Assembly: GCA_947561395.2 (NCBI GenBank)
Contig: OX387190.1
Coordinates: 27,832,858-27,896,857, forward strand
Direction of reading: 5' to 3'
DNA from: Buxus sempervirens
Taxonomy: Eukaryota > Streptophyta > Magnoliopsida > Buxales > Buxaceae
Length of the DNA stretch: 64,000 bases
This document shows positions 23,136 through 35,609 of the stretch, in pieces. The stretch's first letter is position 1, and each line of letters begins with the position of its first letter. The position numbers were made by a program, and so were the translations under genes. The notes below the pieces were generated by a model that saw only the letters and a program-made list of their open reading frames with translations, was not told the origin of the DNA and searched no databases.

Positions 23136-25196
23136 TCACCAATAATCACCACAAGAACAGGCCCCATCCTCAAACCTGTGAAACCTATTGGCATCTCTCA
23201 CCACAAACACCTTCATCAATACTTTTGACAAACCCTTGATGAACTCATGGCAATCCCCACAAACCCTTAAATTCTTAAATACTCGAATTACACCCCCTTT
23301 ATCCAGCCCACCACAGACTAATGCCAAACCTATTGCCAACTTCTCACTGTGAACTCTCAAGCTCTCTTCCTTTGACTCTTCTTCCACATCATGCAATGCA
23401 AATCTTACCCCATAAGCATAGCCCATCTCTTCTTTCACCTTCCTCTCCATTTTCTTTAGTACTTCATGTATTTTCTCTGTAAGAGGGTGTGTATCATCTC
23501 CCCCATGGAAGAAGTGAATCTCCTTGTCGATTTCAATCCAGCTACAACCTCCCTCTTTCTTCAAGCCCTTCACCTTCATCTCCTCTCTCACTCTCTCACA
23601 CTCACTCCACTCACCAGCGTCTGCATAGATATTTGACATCATTACATAGTTCACTGGATCTTCTCCATCCAATCTTAGTATAATCTCTCCTACCTCTCTG
23701 CCCATTTCCAAGTTTCTATGTACTCTGCAAGCTCCTAGCAACGTCTGCCATATCCCAACATTTGGTTCAACTGGCATTTTTTCTATGATATCCTTGGCTG
23801 CTTCCAAATCTCCAGCTCGGCCAAGTAGATCAACCATGCAAGCATAATGCTCTACTTTTGGTTTGATCCTATGGTCATTTTTCATTCTTGAGAAATATTC
23901 ATGGCATTCCTCAACAAGGCCAGTGTGGCTACAGGCTGAGAGCACTGCCAAGTAGGTCACCTCATCCGGGTCTATATTCTCTGACTGCATTTCATTGAAC
24001 AAACGAACTGCATCCTTGCCATGACCATGCTTTCCATACCCAGTAATCATCACTGTCCAAGAAACTACGTTCCTTTCTGGCATTTCGCTGAAACGCCTTT
24101 CTGCTTCATCAGTTAGTCCACACTTGAGATACATATCCACAACTGAATTGGCCACCGATACATCCAATCCAGATGGGACTTTGACGGTGTATGAATGTAT
24201 TTGCCTCCCTTGCTCTACAAGAGCAAAATCAGCAAAGATACCCATCATACTAGAGAGAACAAACCCGTCAACCTGAATACCAGTGCCCCTGAATTTCCTA
24301 AACAATTCCATGGCCTCATCCAGGCTTCCTTCTTGAGCATAACCCACAATAATCGCATTCCATGAGATGGCATTCCTCTGTTCGATTTGATCGAACACCT
24401 TTCGTGCTTCAGCTAAGCGTCTACATTTAATATAAAGGTCAACTAGAGCACTTGCAATTATTGTCTGATTCTGATTCGGAATCATAAACCCTCTTGTGAT
24501 CAAGGAAGTATGGATTTGGATTGCTTGTCGAATTGCTCCAAGACCGGTACAAGCTTTAATTGTGCTTGCAAATGTGAACTCATCAGGAACTTCTCCGTAT
24601 TGCTGCATGCTCTGGAACATAAGCAGAGATTTAGAACCATTCCCTTCAAAGGTATATCCAGCAATCATTGCATTCCAAGTTATGAGATTCCTAATAGACA
24701 TTGCGTCAAACATCTGGGTTGCGTCCCCAATTCTCTTGCATTTTGAATACATATCGATGATTGAATTGCTAACAACTGGAACATATTCAAATCCTGTTTT
24801 CTTACAGAGACCATGGATCTGCATGCCATTCTCAGGGATTCCTAGAAAGCTGCAAGCTTTTAAGTTAATTGAGAATGTAAACTCGTTTGGCTTAACCTCC
24901 GAAGACCCCATTTGACAGAATAGCGATAGGGATGCCTCGGCGTTGCACTGCTGTAAGTTGGCACACATGAGAGCAGTCCACGAGACTACATTTCTTTCCG
25001 GCATTTTGTTGAACACCACAGAAGCCAGGTCTACTCTCCTGCATTTCCCATACATATCTATAAGATCATTGTTCATGATCAGATCAAATCCAAATCCCAT
25101 CTTTACTGAAGCTGCATGGACCTGCAATCCCTGATCCAGTAACAAATATTTCGAACAGTTCCTCAGGATTTTCCCAAATCTTTGCCGCTCAATCAT
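23136..25196 (-). CDS. PPR protein, PLS class with E and DYW domains (At3g15130-like)
   Basis: Intronless, 686 residues. PLS-type pentatricopeptide repeats run from about residue 20 to 510 (for example [37 protein letters not shown]). E motifs follow (about 510-590, [15 protein letters not shown]), then a full DYW deaminase with HSE at 616-618, CGDC at 646-649 and the terminal CSCGDYW. The zinc and catalytic residues of a cytidine deaminase are present, so it should edit C to U in organelle transcripts; the RNA site is unknown. The whole protein, including the first residues [12 protein letters not shown], aligns with my recollection of Arabidopsis At3g15130, which supports this start. No clear targeting peptide precedes the repeats. 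Its start codon is 8 bp from that of the divergent neighbour. Confidence 0.95.
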   Translation of the reverse strand: MIERQRFGKILRNCSKYLLLDQGLQVHAASVKMGFGFDLIMNNDLIDMYGKCRRVDLASVVFNKMPERNVVSWTALMCANLQQCNAEASLSLFCQMGSSEVKPNEFTFSINLKACSFLGIPENGMQIHGLCKKTGFEYVPVVSNSIIDMYSKCKRIGDATQMFDAMSIRNLITWNAMIAGYTFEGNGSKSLLMFQSMQQYGEVPDEFTFASTIKACTGLGAIRQAIQIHTSLITRGFMIPNQNQTIIASALVDLYIKCRRLAEARKVFDQIEQRNAISWNAIIVGYAQEGSLDEAMELFRKFRGTGIQVDGFVLSSMMGIFADFALVEQGRQIHSYTVKVPSGLDVSVANSVVDMYLKCGLTDEAERRFSEMPERNVVSWTVMITGYGKHGHGKDAVRLFNEMQSENIDPDEVTYLAVLSACSHTGLVEECHEYFSRMKNDHRIKPKVEHYACMVDLLGRAGDLEAAKDIIEKMPVEPNVGIWQTLLGACRVHRNLEMGREVGEIILRLDGEDPVNYVMMSNIYADAGEWSECERVREEMKVKGLKKEGGCSWIEIDKEIHFFHGGDDTHPLTEKIHEVLKKMERKVKEEMGYAYGVRFALHDVEEESKEESLRVHSEKLAIGLALVCGGLDKGGVIRVFKNLRVCGDCHEFIKGLSKVLMKVFVVRDANRFHRFEDGACSCGDYW

Positions 25197-25204
25197 CCGG
25201 GGTA

Positions 25205-26839
25205 ATGAAGTTCACCACCTTGATTATCAGAGAATTGGAAGATCAATTCGTACCCACATTGCAAAACTGCGTCAATATAGCAGAATTGAGGAAGATCCAT
25301 TCCCATATCGTCAAATACTCCTTATCACAAAGCAATTTCCTCACGACAAAGATGATCGACATTTGTAATATCAATGGAGCCACAGATTATGCATATCTAC
25401 TCTTCCACCAGATAATTGAGCCAAATATCTTTTTGTACAACGCAATGATCAGAGCTTATACACATAACCACCTCTACAAACAGGCCCTATCTATTTACAA
25501 GCAAATATTAACATACCCACAAGCTAGAGATCCCATTTTTCCTGACAAATTCACTTTCCACTTTGTGGTTAAAGCCAGTGCAGGGCTCCTGTGTCTCAAT
25601 CTTGGCAAGCAGATTCATGGTCATGTATGCAAATGTGGGCCAAGTTCAAATTCTGGGATAGAAAACTCTCTTATAGATATGTACACAAAGTGTAATAATA
25701 TAAGTGATGCACTCAAAGTACTTGAAGCAATGACTGAGAAAGATGCAGTTTCATGGAACACTGTCATTTGTGGATATGCCAAACTGGGACAAATGAGAAG
25801 GGCAAGAGCTGTCTTTGATGCAATGCCTCACAAGACAATTGTCTCTTGGACTGCTTTGATTTCTGGTTATAATCGAATTGGCTGCTATGCTGATGCATTA
25901 AGCATTTTTCATCAGATGCATGGAATGGGAGTTAAACCTGACAAGATCAGCATTGTTTCCATCTTGCCAGCCTGCGCACAGATGGGAGCTCTGGAGCTGG
26001 GGAAATGGATCCACATTTTCTCTGAGAGAAATGGGCTTTTGCAGAAGACTTGTGTCTGCAATGCTATGATGGATATGTACTTGAAATGTGGAAGCATCGA
26101 TCAGGCATGGCAGTTGTTCAATCAAATGTCGAACAGAGATGTTATCTCTTGGAGTACAATGATTGGAGGACTTGCAAATCATGGTAAGGCTCATGAAGCT
26201 ATTGAACTGTTCTTGGAAATGCAGAGAACACATGTTAAACCAAATAGTGTCACCTTTCTTGGTCTATTATCTTCCTGCGCCCATGCTGGTTTTGTTGATG
26301 AGGGACTACGATATTTTGAATCCATGTGGAAGGAGTATCATATCAATCCAGGTGTTGAACATTATGGGTGTGTGGTTGATCTTCTGGGTCGCTCCGGATG
26401 CCTTGACCAGGCTGTTGAGTTCATTAAGAAGATGCCAATGGAGCCAGATTCTGCTATATGGGGATCCCTACTAAGTTCTAGCAGTACTTATGGTAATCTT
26501 GAGGTTGCTGTGATTGCAATGGAGCATCTTCTGGAGCTTGAACCAGATGTCTCAGGGAATTATGTCCTACTTTCCAATATTTATGCGAAGCTAGGAAAGT
26601 GGGAAGGTGTTTCAAGGATGAGGAAGCTCATGAAAAGTAAGAAAATGAAGAGAACCCCAGGATCTAGCTTGATTGAGGTTAACAATATGGTTCAAGAATT
26701 TGTATCTGGTGACGATTCAAAACCATTTTCACATGAGATCTATTTGATGCTAGAGCTGCTGGCTTTGCAGCAGAGCAGATCCAACATTGTAACTGCTGTA
26801 GGAACAGAAGAACTTGCACCTACTGAGTTTGACAACTGA
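25205..26839 (+). CDS. MEF21: PPR protein, PLS-E class, homologue of mitochondrial editing factor 21
   Basis: Intronless, 544 residues. PLS repeats cover about residues 40-430 ([64 protein letters not shown]), then E/E+ motifs ([39 protein letters not shown]). There is no DYW domain, as in Arabidopsis MEF21 (At2g20540), which supports C-to-U editing of a mitochondrial transcript and must recruit a deaminase in trans. The N-terminus [20 protein letters not shown] fits the family start. The match to MEF21 is from memory of that protein, particularly [18 protein letters not shown] and the C-terminal part. Confidence 0.93.
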   Translation: MKFTTLIIRELEDQFVPTLQNCVNIAELRKIHSHIVKYSLSQSNFLTTKMIDICNINGATDYAYLLFHQIIEPNIFLYNAMIRAYTHNHLYKQALSIYKQILTYPQARDPIFPDKFTFHFVVKASAGLLCLNLGKQIHGHVCKCGPSSNSGIENSLIDMYTKCNNISDALKVLEAMTEKDAVSWNTVICGYAKLGQMRRARAVFDAMPHKTIVSWTALISGYNRIGCYADALSIFHQMHGMGVKPDKISIVSILPACAQMGALELGKWIHIFSERNGLLQKTCVCNAMMDMYLKCGSIDQAWQLFNQMSNRDVISWSTMIGGLANHGKAHEAIELFLEMQRTHVKPNSVTFLGLLSSCAHAGFVDEGLRYFESMWKEYHINPGVEHYGCVVDLLGRSGCLDQAVEFIKKMPMEPDSAIWGSLLSSSSTYGNLEVAVIAMEHLLELEPDVSGNYVLLSNIYAKLGKWEGVSRMRKLMKSKKMKRTPGSSLIEVNNMVQEFVSGDDSKPFSHEIYLMLELLALQQSRSNIVTAVGTEELAPTEFDN

Positions 26840-28163
26840 TTCTGATTATGATATAGCTACTTTTTACATGTCTAACAGTGGAAGCAGTCGTCTCTGGTAG
26901 TAATTAGGATGCACTTGCTTCTACATCCCATTCATTATCTTCTTGAAAACACATGCTGAATGAAGTTATGGAAGGGGAGACAACTAACTTCAGAGATGAA
27001 ACAGATTCATGAGCTACAAAATGGGAGATACTTCAAGATAAATTGGGAAGCTGAACTTAGTAGTCCTGCACACCGTCAAAGCACAAAAATAATCCAGAAT
27101 AGATAAGTTGGAAAAAATGGCAGATGGATAACTTTTTCAATTCTCCCTGGCCTCTGCATTCATCAATGGATTGAAGATATCAAGATTACCATTTGTGTGC
27201 TAAAGGAAGCAGCATGGCCTGAACACTGTTCCTGACTTGAGAATATTGGTCAATTATTTAGAGGCTCAGGAAGAATCACCCATGAGTGTTACAATGTATG
27301 CAAATCCTGCGGTTCAGTATGTCCTAATTTGAACAAGCCTTAATGTTTCATGCTTGTTGATTACATCTTTGAAGTTGCAAACTTTTATAGCAATGTATAA
27401 TGGGTATAGAAGGTCTAGCAACAGTCCTGAAACAATTTCCTCTAATTCTGCTTTCAGCTATATGTAATCCTTCCTCTTGTTAAACCCCAACATTTGATTA
27501 ATCATCGGAATCTCATTGCATCATCGACTTAGGACAGTTTCTTTGTTTTTTGTTCTTTTTTCCTAACAGATCTTCTCGAGCAGTTCTCTTTTGCATCATT
27601 CTTCACTGAGCGAAAACTCATTCTAAGGTCTGGAGGCTTGGATCAGGTCCAAGTGCAGCAGCATTTGTTTGTGTTCTCGTTTAACATGAGCCCATCCATC
27701 TCAAATCGAATTCAGTATGAGTTGTTTCATTCCATGTCAGAATTGAACTTCATTTGGGCATTTTACAGAAAGGGATTGGGCTAACTTTGTTTATGTGTAA
27801 AGGGGTTGAAGTTTATAATTTTAGGTTCATATCATACGTGATACTATAGTGAGATCAAGGCCATGTCTTGCACGCCGGGGCTCACAAAATGAGAAAATTT
27901 ATTGTTTAAGAGAAAACCCTCAAGGGTAGGAAAGGTACCAGAGATAGAACACTAATCCTACCAAAAAATTAAGCTAATAATAGGGTGTGAACTTTTATAT
28001 ATTTGATTATATTCCTAACACTCCACTCACGTCTGGGCCAGACTCAAATTCATTTTAGGGAGGTCTTACACGTGGAATATTTTTCAACGGGTAGAGTGGA
28101 GGTTTGAACCCAAGACTCGGCGTTAGCTTAATGCTTTGATCTATACCATACTTTAACGCGAGA
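26840..28163. other. 3' flank of MEF21 gene and dispersed repeat
   Basis: 26840-27500 is the likely 3' untranslated region and flank. 27840-28140 is a dispersed repeat: CCTACCAAAAAATTAAGCTA near 27957 recurs as CCTACTAAAAGCTTAAGCTA near 28607, on either side of the Helitron-like block, so that block may have inserted into it. No coding signal. Confidence 0.5.
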
Positions 28164-28592
28164 AGTTTCATTGGGAAGCATGCCAAACGTAATGTGAAAC
28201 TTTCCAAAAAAAACCCTTCCCCACGTGGCTAGGATTCATTAGTAAAAAGGGTATAATTGTCATAACAGCTCAGTTCCATTGGGAAGCATTGGGAAGCATG
28301 CCAAACGTAATGCAAAACTTTCCCAAAAAACTTCCTCACATGATTAGGATTCATGAGTAAAAAGGGTATAATTGTCATAACAGCTCAGTTCCATTGGGAA
28401 GCGTGCCAAACGTAATGCAAAACTTTCCAAAAAAAAAAAGCCCTTCCTCACATGGTTAGGATTCATTAGTAAAAAGGGTATAATTGTCATAACAGCTCAA
28501 TTCCCTTCGTTTAAAAGTTAAGCGGTTTTGTAATTATTCCCTCTACATCTCTTCTCATGTGCAGTACTGCACGTGCACCCTGCCAATATCAT
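28164..28592 (+). mobile_element. Helitron-like element with a triplicated body
   Basis: Three head-to-tail units of about 105-120 bp begin near 28169, 28274 and 28392 (GGGAAGCATGCCAAACGTAA ... AAGGGTATAATTGTCATAAC). A terminal hairpin GTGCAGTACTGCACGTGCAC follows at 28559-28578. The same body and hairpin occur in the better-defined Helitron at 51831-52037. The CTAG end has changed here. Confidence 0.65.
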
Positions 28593-28786
28593 ATAGAATA
28601 CCAATCCTACTAAAAGCTTAAGCTAATAATAGGGGTTAGCTGTTATATAATTAATTATATTCATATCAGCAATAATGCAAACATAAAAAATAAAAATAAA
28701 AATTTCCCCCCGTTTTTTTTTTTTTTTTTTTTGGCTAAAGGTTAGATAGTGTGTTAGAATTCATTTTCATGAAGAGCGGCTTTTAG

Positions 28787-28941
28787 GAGTTGAAATCCTG
28801 TGGATCCTTTATCTAAACCCCTTATGTGGATCCTCCACAAGATTGTACCATGTGCCCCTTAAAGCAATTAAGAAAATTACATTTACACCATTCAAGGGAC
28901 ACATAAGGAGTCTAGATAAAGGATCAACAGGATTTCAATTG
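28787..28941. mobile_element. 155-bp MITE, family M3, with perfect 9-bp TSD
   Basis: Inverted ends GAGTTGAAATCCTG and CAGGATTTCAATTG; arms continue with GGATCCTTTATCTA. Flanked by perfect GGCTTTTAG duplications at 28778-28786 and 28942-28950, which points to the Mutator superfamily. A truncated copy lies at 1549-1667. Confidence 0.88.
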
Positions 28942-28950
28942 GGCTTTTAG

Positions 28951-31900
28951 TCATTGTTGGGTCAGACACGACAGTGTGATGCAGATGGGCCTAACTGCAT
29001 CACAGTGGATAGTCATTTGGACTACCAGTTTAAAGATATAATATTTTTTTGGTTATCTAAGTCTTGTATCAATTATCTTCATTACTGTCGTGCATGGTGC
29101 ATGGACATATCTTGATCTCACAAAATTTCAAAAGAAATGGACCTATGCCAAACTCCTGACTTAAAAGCCGACCATAGAAACGCTCCTAAATCTGCAGAAA
29201 ATTGAATCTGTCAAATGTGGTTGTGAGTTCAAAGTGTCTTGTAGAATTTTCTGGCCATGATTTGACCAAATCGAACTCCAGTGCGTTTGGTCAATTTCCC
29301 TGGCTGCTCCACTTGGTAACCACTGCACATATGATAATTGCAAGGGTTGTCTTATTAAGAAGAACTAGGAGGTGCCTCTTGTCTGGTTAAAAAACAAAGT
29401 CTTAATTCTCAATTTTTCATCTATATTATCAACACTGAACTTGGCCGTGGTTTCAGCATGTGTTCAGTGGGTCCTCGCTCAAGCATAAGAGACAGAAAAG
29501 ATTTGCGTTCAGGTCAATCTGGTTGGTACTTACTTTGTTGTGGTTGCCGACGGCCATTGTGTCCTTCTTCAAGCTCAAGGGGCAGCAGATAAAGCTTGCA
29601 ACTGGGTCAATCTGATTGGTTGGTCCTTTTGAAGCTTTCATGGCATATTTCAAGCATATACCATACTATTATTATTTTGGCTTTTAGAGAGAGTGAAAGA
29701 GCAAGATGCTCCTATAAGAGTAGAGAGAGAGAGAGAAGCTTGGACTGTATCTCAGTCAATCATGGAGGTGTGTAGCTGTCTCCGCATTCAGCGGTAGAAT
29801 TAAGGTAGACAAGATGGAATGACGGGCTTTGCTTTGTGCTCTATGGTAGACCCATGTTTAATACTGTGGATATGACTTAAAGTAAACTTTTTTTTTTTTT
29901 TTTTTGGGTAGAAAGACTTAAAAGTAAACTAAACGAGAAAATTTCAAAAATTAAAACATGTCTATGGCCCATGGCTAGCTTTTCCAACTTTAATGGCTTT
30001 TAAGTTGTAGAATAATACAATTTAATTAATTAGGGCAGTATTGAGTATTTTTTTTTTAACAACTGTATTTAACTGTTTTTCAAATAATTAAATGTTTATT
30101 ATATAGCCAACTTAATGCTTTTTTATAGGTTTTTGAATCCAACTACAGATAATATATACTTCTACTAGCAATTTTTGAGGCTGTTCCAGTATATTATGTT
30201 TACTCTTTTTAATAAGTTCCACTGATTTAGTTGTTTCTTCTATGTTGCTCTGCTACTAATCCTATGACTATTTTCATAGTGGATTCTGTTAATAATTGGT
30301 TTATTTTACTTAAGAAAATTATTTATTTTTTTGATATTATTTTAGTGATAATCGTCGAAACTATTGCAAGAATGACTCTCGGATTTTAGTGCAGCCATGT
30401 CCACTCAATATTTGTGGATCCATCCTTTTCATTGGTTGCCTGTAAGGGATTTAGTTTTCCTAGCTAGCTCTAAAGTGTGAAAATGTCGTTTCAGATACTA
30501 GTGTTCAATCAAGCCTTCACCCTGTCATTGATGCCCTTACAGCAGTATGTTATTCCATCGACCATGTACTCAACATACTTGAAAAAGAAAAACCAAGAAC
30601 AAAAACAAAACTATAAAAGAAAAAAAAAATTCCCCCTCTTTTTTTTTTTTTACTTTTCTTTAGAATTTTGATTTGTACAAGGTAAAGGCACCTTAACTAC
30701 AAATTCAACCTGATGAGGCCAAGTAATTTGTATGTGAAAGCTTATTTGAAGAACTAAAGTTTTAAATGTCTAATATTAATCAATTTTGAGTCACAAATAA
30801 ATTAAGTTCGAAACTCGAATATATTTTCCATAAATCCATAGAAAAACATTACATGATTTTTAAAAAATCTAATAAGATATATAATATTTACATGTATCAC
30901 TGGTTTTGATCGGTTGCAAAATTGTCTACGTAGTTATTCAGGCATGTAAAGCGAAGACCTAAAAATAATAATTTTAATAATGTGTGAAAGGGTACTCATG
31001 GAAAGATCTAAAAAGGTAGAAAGATTAAATAAAAAAAAAAAAAGAACATGATGAATTGAATAAGAGAAGGATTTAATTAATAAATACTCAAAGAAGGTGA
31101 CTAAAGTATTTGTTCATTTATATATGCACATGCACTCGCTCATCTGTTTGGTCTATAAATAGCGTGTCGGTGATTTCATTTATGTTAACCCACACTAATT
31201 AAGCTCAGACAAATACTAAATTAATGACTATTAATTAAGATTAATAAATATAACTCAATTAAATTTAACATATAAAAAAATTACGCCTTCTTGATGCAGC
31301 AGGCTACCATGCATGCATGGTCAAACATGGCCGTCATATGGTCCATGCATCACGTGACATGCACATGACGTTGGTATTAAAATGGAATCTCATCACGACT
31401 TGGAGAGAGCAAATTTATATACTTCACGCAAATAAGAAGTTGACAGATTTAATCGTACGTGTCGGTGATTTATTTTCAACTATCAACCAAAGTACGTAGA
31501 CTCTGTTGAGACCGACCGCGCATGAAATCTTCGTTTGTCGTATGTGTTGTCCTTTACGTGCATGCATGGGATCCAAAGTTTCTAGCAACTGTACTTCTCT
31601 ACTTCTCTTCTCTGTACATGATCTCTATTATTAGAATACATTATCTTTCCTTTAATGATTCAACCCAGAGTTTTGTGTCACTCAACCAAAAGCAAGCCAC
31701 TTTGTTTTACTTTTGTAACTCTCTTTTTCTCTCTCTCTCTCCCTTTTTCTTTGTTTGTGGTCTTTTTCTGCTTTTCTTTTTATCTTTCTGTCTCTTACTT
31801 TCCCTGGTTGGGGCTGCACGGGCATAGAAAACGTGGGCCTACTTAGATAAATAGCCCAAGATAGTTACAACATGTTTAAAATAATGAGAGATTATTTTAT

Positions 31901-33131
31901 TTGGAGATAATAATGTTTGAAAAAAAAAAGGGGGGTCAAAATCTAGAAGCTCCTTTTCTCTTTATTAATAGTATAGATGTATCAATTAATGTTCACATTT
32001 TTCTTCTTTATTTATTTTTTTAGCAAAAACTTTGATTAACCACCCTAAAAATATATATGACAACTTAATTAACATTTTCTAGAATCTACAAATTTGTGCA
32101 GACACATATACAGGGAGGACAAACGCAAGGCATAAATACCCTGGATACGAATAAACAAATAAATGTCAAGGCAAACTCGTCCCCAAGAATTTGAACACCA
32201 GACCTCCCACTCTAATACCATTTTAACTAATAGGTGAAGTTGTAACTATGTATATCATAACTCAAATACCTTTTTACCTTATTGCTTACTATTATAATGC
32301 AATAACTTGTCCTATATAATACACATACATAGACCAAACCACACTTTTAAGGAGAAAATTGAAACGAAAATGAAAGAAATCACAATAAGAGAGTGGAATA
32401 ATAACAAGTCTTTTCATTAATCAATGACAATATTTCAATTTTCTTTCATGATTGATATTATTTTATTTGTTAATTCTAGCTGTTGCCGATCGAAAACAAA
32501 TTGGGCCTCATAATTTATTTGACAATTTATCAAATCCAAAAAGGCTTTTAATAAATTAGTTTCTGGTACGTGTAAGAAACTGATTCGTGGAATAAGATTT
32601 TTGATAAGAGATTGATTTGCAAATCAATGAGCCCCACACAATGGGTCTTGGTAGCTACATTAATTATTCTAACATATTAATTAATATCTTTCCTGACGCG
32701 GTGTCTTGGGGTTCAAGGTCATCAAAATCGGCAATTAATTACGCACAAGTTGTGACAAAGTCGTTATTGGTGTTTTATAATGTTATTATCGTTACTTTGA
32801 CATTACAGAATACTTCTGAAATAACATGGGACCCAAGAGAAGGAAATGAACATTGCTGACTAGCATAATTGCTTATTTTGATTCATGCGATGTATCATTA
32901 ACTATAGCTGATAGAAACACTCCAATAATATTTATAAAGATTTCCTTTGCCTTCCTTTATGATCTGGTGATCTAATCTAATCAAGCATTGTAACATATGT
33001 ATACCTTTAGTATCATTTTTTGATGCTTTATTCGCTTTTTCCGTACCAATAATTTATGATCTTGTTTTAATGACAGACAGTTCAGATCCCACTATGTTAT
33101 TTATCCTTTCGTAAGCAACAAACCTACTAAT
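28951..33131. other. Gene-poor AT-rich intergenic region
   Basis: About 4 kb of AT-rich sequence with T runs (28707-28732, 29888-29905) and short frames that do not resemble any protein. A TA-rich promoter-like TCTATAAATAG near 31151 has no supported gene downstream. A B-box-like TTTGAACACCAGACCTCC near 32190 could be SINE debris. Confidence 0.5.
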
Positions 33132-33278
33132 GAAAGCGTTTCTTCTAGAGCCAAAATACATGGTTCCGTGAAACCATTGGCTGGGATAGAGTTTGGATGT
33201 GCGAATCCTCTCTGACATGGGAATCCATCCGTACGTTTCACGCTAACACAACTGAATGGCACCAGATGAAACGCTCTC
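33132..33278. mobile_element. MULE-like MITE, family M1 (copy 3)
   Basis: 147 bp, inverted ends GAAAGCGTTTCTTCTAGAGC and the complement ending GAAACGCTCTC. Flanks CCTACTAAT and ACCACTAAC match at 6 of 9 positions, an eroded 9-bp duplication. Confidence 0.7.
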
Positions 33279-33834
33279 ACCACTAACGCATCCACCAATA
33301 GTATATATTTGAAAACAAAATAGTAAGGGTAATAGTAATAGTAATAATAATAATGGAGGATAGGTTAGCTCATGATTACAAACTAGGTAAAGAATAAGGA
33401 TGGAAATGAAAGGAAGAAAAGGTAAAAAAACACACACACGCACAAAAAGGAGAAATTAAGATCGTTGTATGATGTAATTAAGAAGACATGATCACAACCC
33501 ATGATGCGCAAGGATATGCCATTGCTAATTAAGATTTTGAAATTAAGCTACTCATAAAATCTCCCGAGTGAAGAATGAACTACTAAAAAATAAATGTTGT
33601 AAAGAAGTGTGGTCCAATTGGTGGTTCCACCGCTCAGTAGAACATGAGCTGTCTATCTCATCGTTTGGTCCCGCGAGGTAAAACACTAGTACACGTCGGT
33701 TTCATAAATAGCTGTATTTACCTATTTCACCGTTCGTAATCAATTGGATTCAGCGATGACATTTACTGCAATGCTATATTGATTCGGGATGAAATCTTCA
33801 ACAACGTTTTACTGCATTGTTTATTGTTGTGGTC

Positions 33835-34065
33835 GTGAGGTGCTATAATGTGTAGCTTATTGTAAATGTTTCATGTAGGAACTACTTTAAAAAATAAAAA
33901 AATAAAAACATGCACTGATCGTGTGGCAGCATCTCACATCCACAGCAATAAGCAAAATCGCATTCTAGTGCCACATGTAGCATCTGATGTTTTTCCTTGT
34001 TGTAAATGTTTAGGTAGGTCTCATTTGTGAAAAGATATTAACTGTCAGATGTTATATGTGGCAGA
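33835..34065. mobile_element. Degenerate foldback related to the element at 9080-9240
   Basis: Contains diverged versions of the hairpin motif TGGCAGCATCTCACA (33925-33940) and its complements near 33835 and 33970-34060. Ends not resolved. Confidence 0.4.
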
Positions 34066-34220
34066 ATCTGACTTTAACAATAGGGACCAATGTCAAATTT
34101 GCAATATATGTTATTCTGGAATGGGCATCTCAAAGTCACATACCACATGCTCCACCTTTAGCACTAGACAATTCTTTTACTCCCCAATAGCAAAACATCT
34201 CCCATGGAGATCGTTTATGA

Positions 34221-34400
34221 CAGATCATTTCCTGTCGTGGCTCTATCTGCAGCTCTTAAGTGAAGCTTCTACAAGATGCAGAAACGTGTTTTGTGGCTGA
34301 AAACTGTTAGTTGCGTGTTTACATCCATAGAACACGTGTTTGCATTCTATGGAGGTTTCACTTAAGGACTGCAGATAGAGCCATCACAGGAAGTGAATTG
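34221..34400. mobile_element. Foldback MITE, family M4 (complete copy)
   Basis: 180 bp with arms of about 65 bp (CAGATCATTTCCTGTCGTGG at the left; right arm ends ACAGGAAGTGAATTG). Flanks CGTTTATGA and CGTTTACCT share 6 of 9 positions. It shows what the split copy at 7287-8890 looked like before the LTR entered. Confidence 0.75.
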
Positions 34401-34863
34401 CGTTTACCTATGACATCAAGTGGTTTTACCTACGACATCAAGTGGGAACGAACCATGTTCGTGGAAAAGAGTTGCCCGACTTACATCCTTATCTCATTGA
34501 ATCACTAAGCGCACGTGTTGGGCAGTTGATATACGCTGTCGGACTACCAAAAAAAGTGATATACGCTGTCGATCACATTTTTCCTCATTGAAAATTTTAC
34601 ATTGCCGTCTACCACTTTGCCTTATTGTATTTAATGTAATAATTTGTCTTATACCGGACACAGATACAAATCAAACTATTTAAGGAGAAATTTTAAATGA
34701 AAACGAAGAAACCAGAGCAAGAGAAGAAGATAGATCTAACTTGGGCAGGCCACTAGAAATCGATGCATGATGTGGATCTAATAAAACACACACATGCAAG
34801 AGGGAGGGGAAAGAGGTGCTGCTTAATTTCAAGAAGGTTAGGTATGACGACCCATTTTCAAAT

Positions 34864-35225
34864 GGGAAAATTGGTTTTTAATAATACTTTTTTAAAATAA
34901 TTCTGATTCAATCGGCCAATTCTTGTAAATTAGGAATTAGTAATACTTTTTTTTAATAGAATTAGGATTTAGTGTCATTTTAGTATTGTGAAAAATTTCT
35001 TCCAAAAAATTCCCTCAAAAAGACTTGCAAACCTTACCTGTACATAAATGAGTGAAAAGGTTTTCAAAGTCTTTTGAGGGCATTTTCAGAAGAAAGGTTG
35101 TAGGAACATTAAAATAATACTAAATTCCAATTATTTAAAAAAAGTTTCACTAATTCTTAATTTTCAAGAATTAGCAGACTGAATCTGAATTATTTTAAAA
35201 AATATCACTAAAAACCTAATTTCCC
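34864..35225. mobile_element. MULE-like foldback MITE, family M2 (best copy)
   Basis: 362 bp with arms of about 80 bp beginning GGGAAAATTGGTTTTTAATA and ending CCTAATTTCCC. Flanks TTTTCAAAT (34855-34863) and TTTTCGAAT (35226-35234) match at 8 of 9 positions. Confidence 0.82.
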
Positions 35226-35549
35226 TTTTCGAATGCCCTAATTTCAAATTCAGTTGTCCTGGGAGTCATAGCTAGATAGGACTTTTCTTCTTGAATCATT
35301 GCATCTCAATTGTTAGATTTATAATTATTCTATTCTTGCTTAGCTTGCATCCTCTCTGAGATGAAATAAAATAAAAGGGAGGTCAAACTCATCCTAGACA
35401 TTTGGTGTAGAGCTCATTCAAATTACTTTTTAATTTTTTTGTGAAAAAAAAAAAGAAAAGTTTTATTTGTACAAGGTGTCGGTTGTTTTTAAATCTCCTT
35501 TACTAAGACGAGTGGGGCGCCGCTAGCTGTTAAAAGGTAAATGCAAACG

Positions 35550-35558
35550 TTATATAAA
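35550..35558 (+). promoter_or_regulatory. TATA box of the extensin gene
   Basis: TTATATAAAG about 55 bp before the ATG at 35610. Transcription would begin near 35580, so the upstream ATG at 35541 lies before the message and is not the start. Confidence 0.7.
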
Positions 35559-35609
35559 GGCCTGATAAGGTTGCTTAAGAGCATAAGCAAAACCCATTCG
35601 GTAGTGAAG

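Noticed and set aside
24496-25134. Plus-strand frames inside the DYW gene
   Set aside because: They are antisense shadows of a conserved PPR coding sequence.
31100-31850. Possible small gene downstream of TCTATAAATAG
   Set aside because: Short frames have no recognisable features or splice structure; the TATA-like word alone is weak in AT-rich DNA.
35541-35609. Upstream ATG of the extensin frame
   Set aside because: The TATA box (35550-35558) lies inside this extension, and a proper signal peptide starts at 35610.
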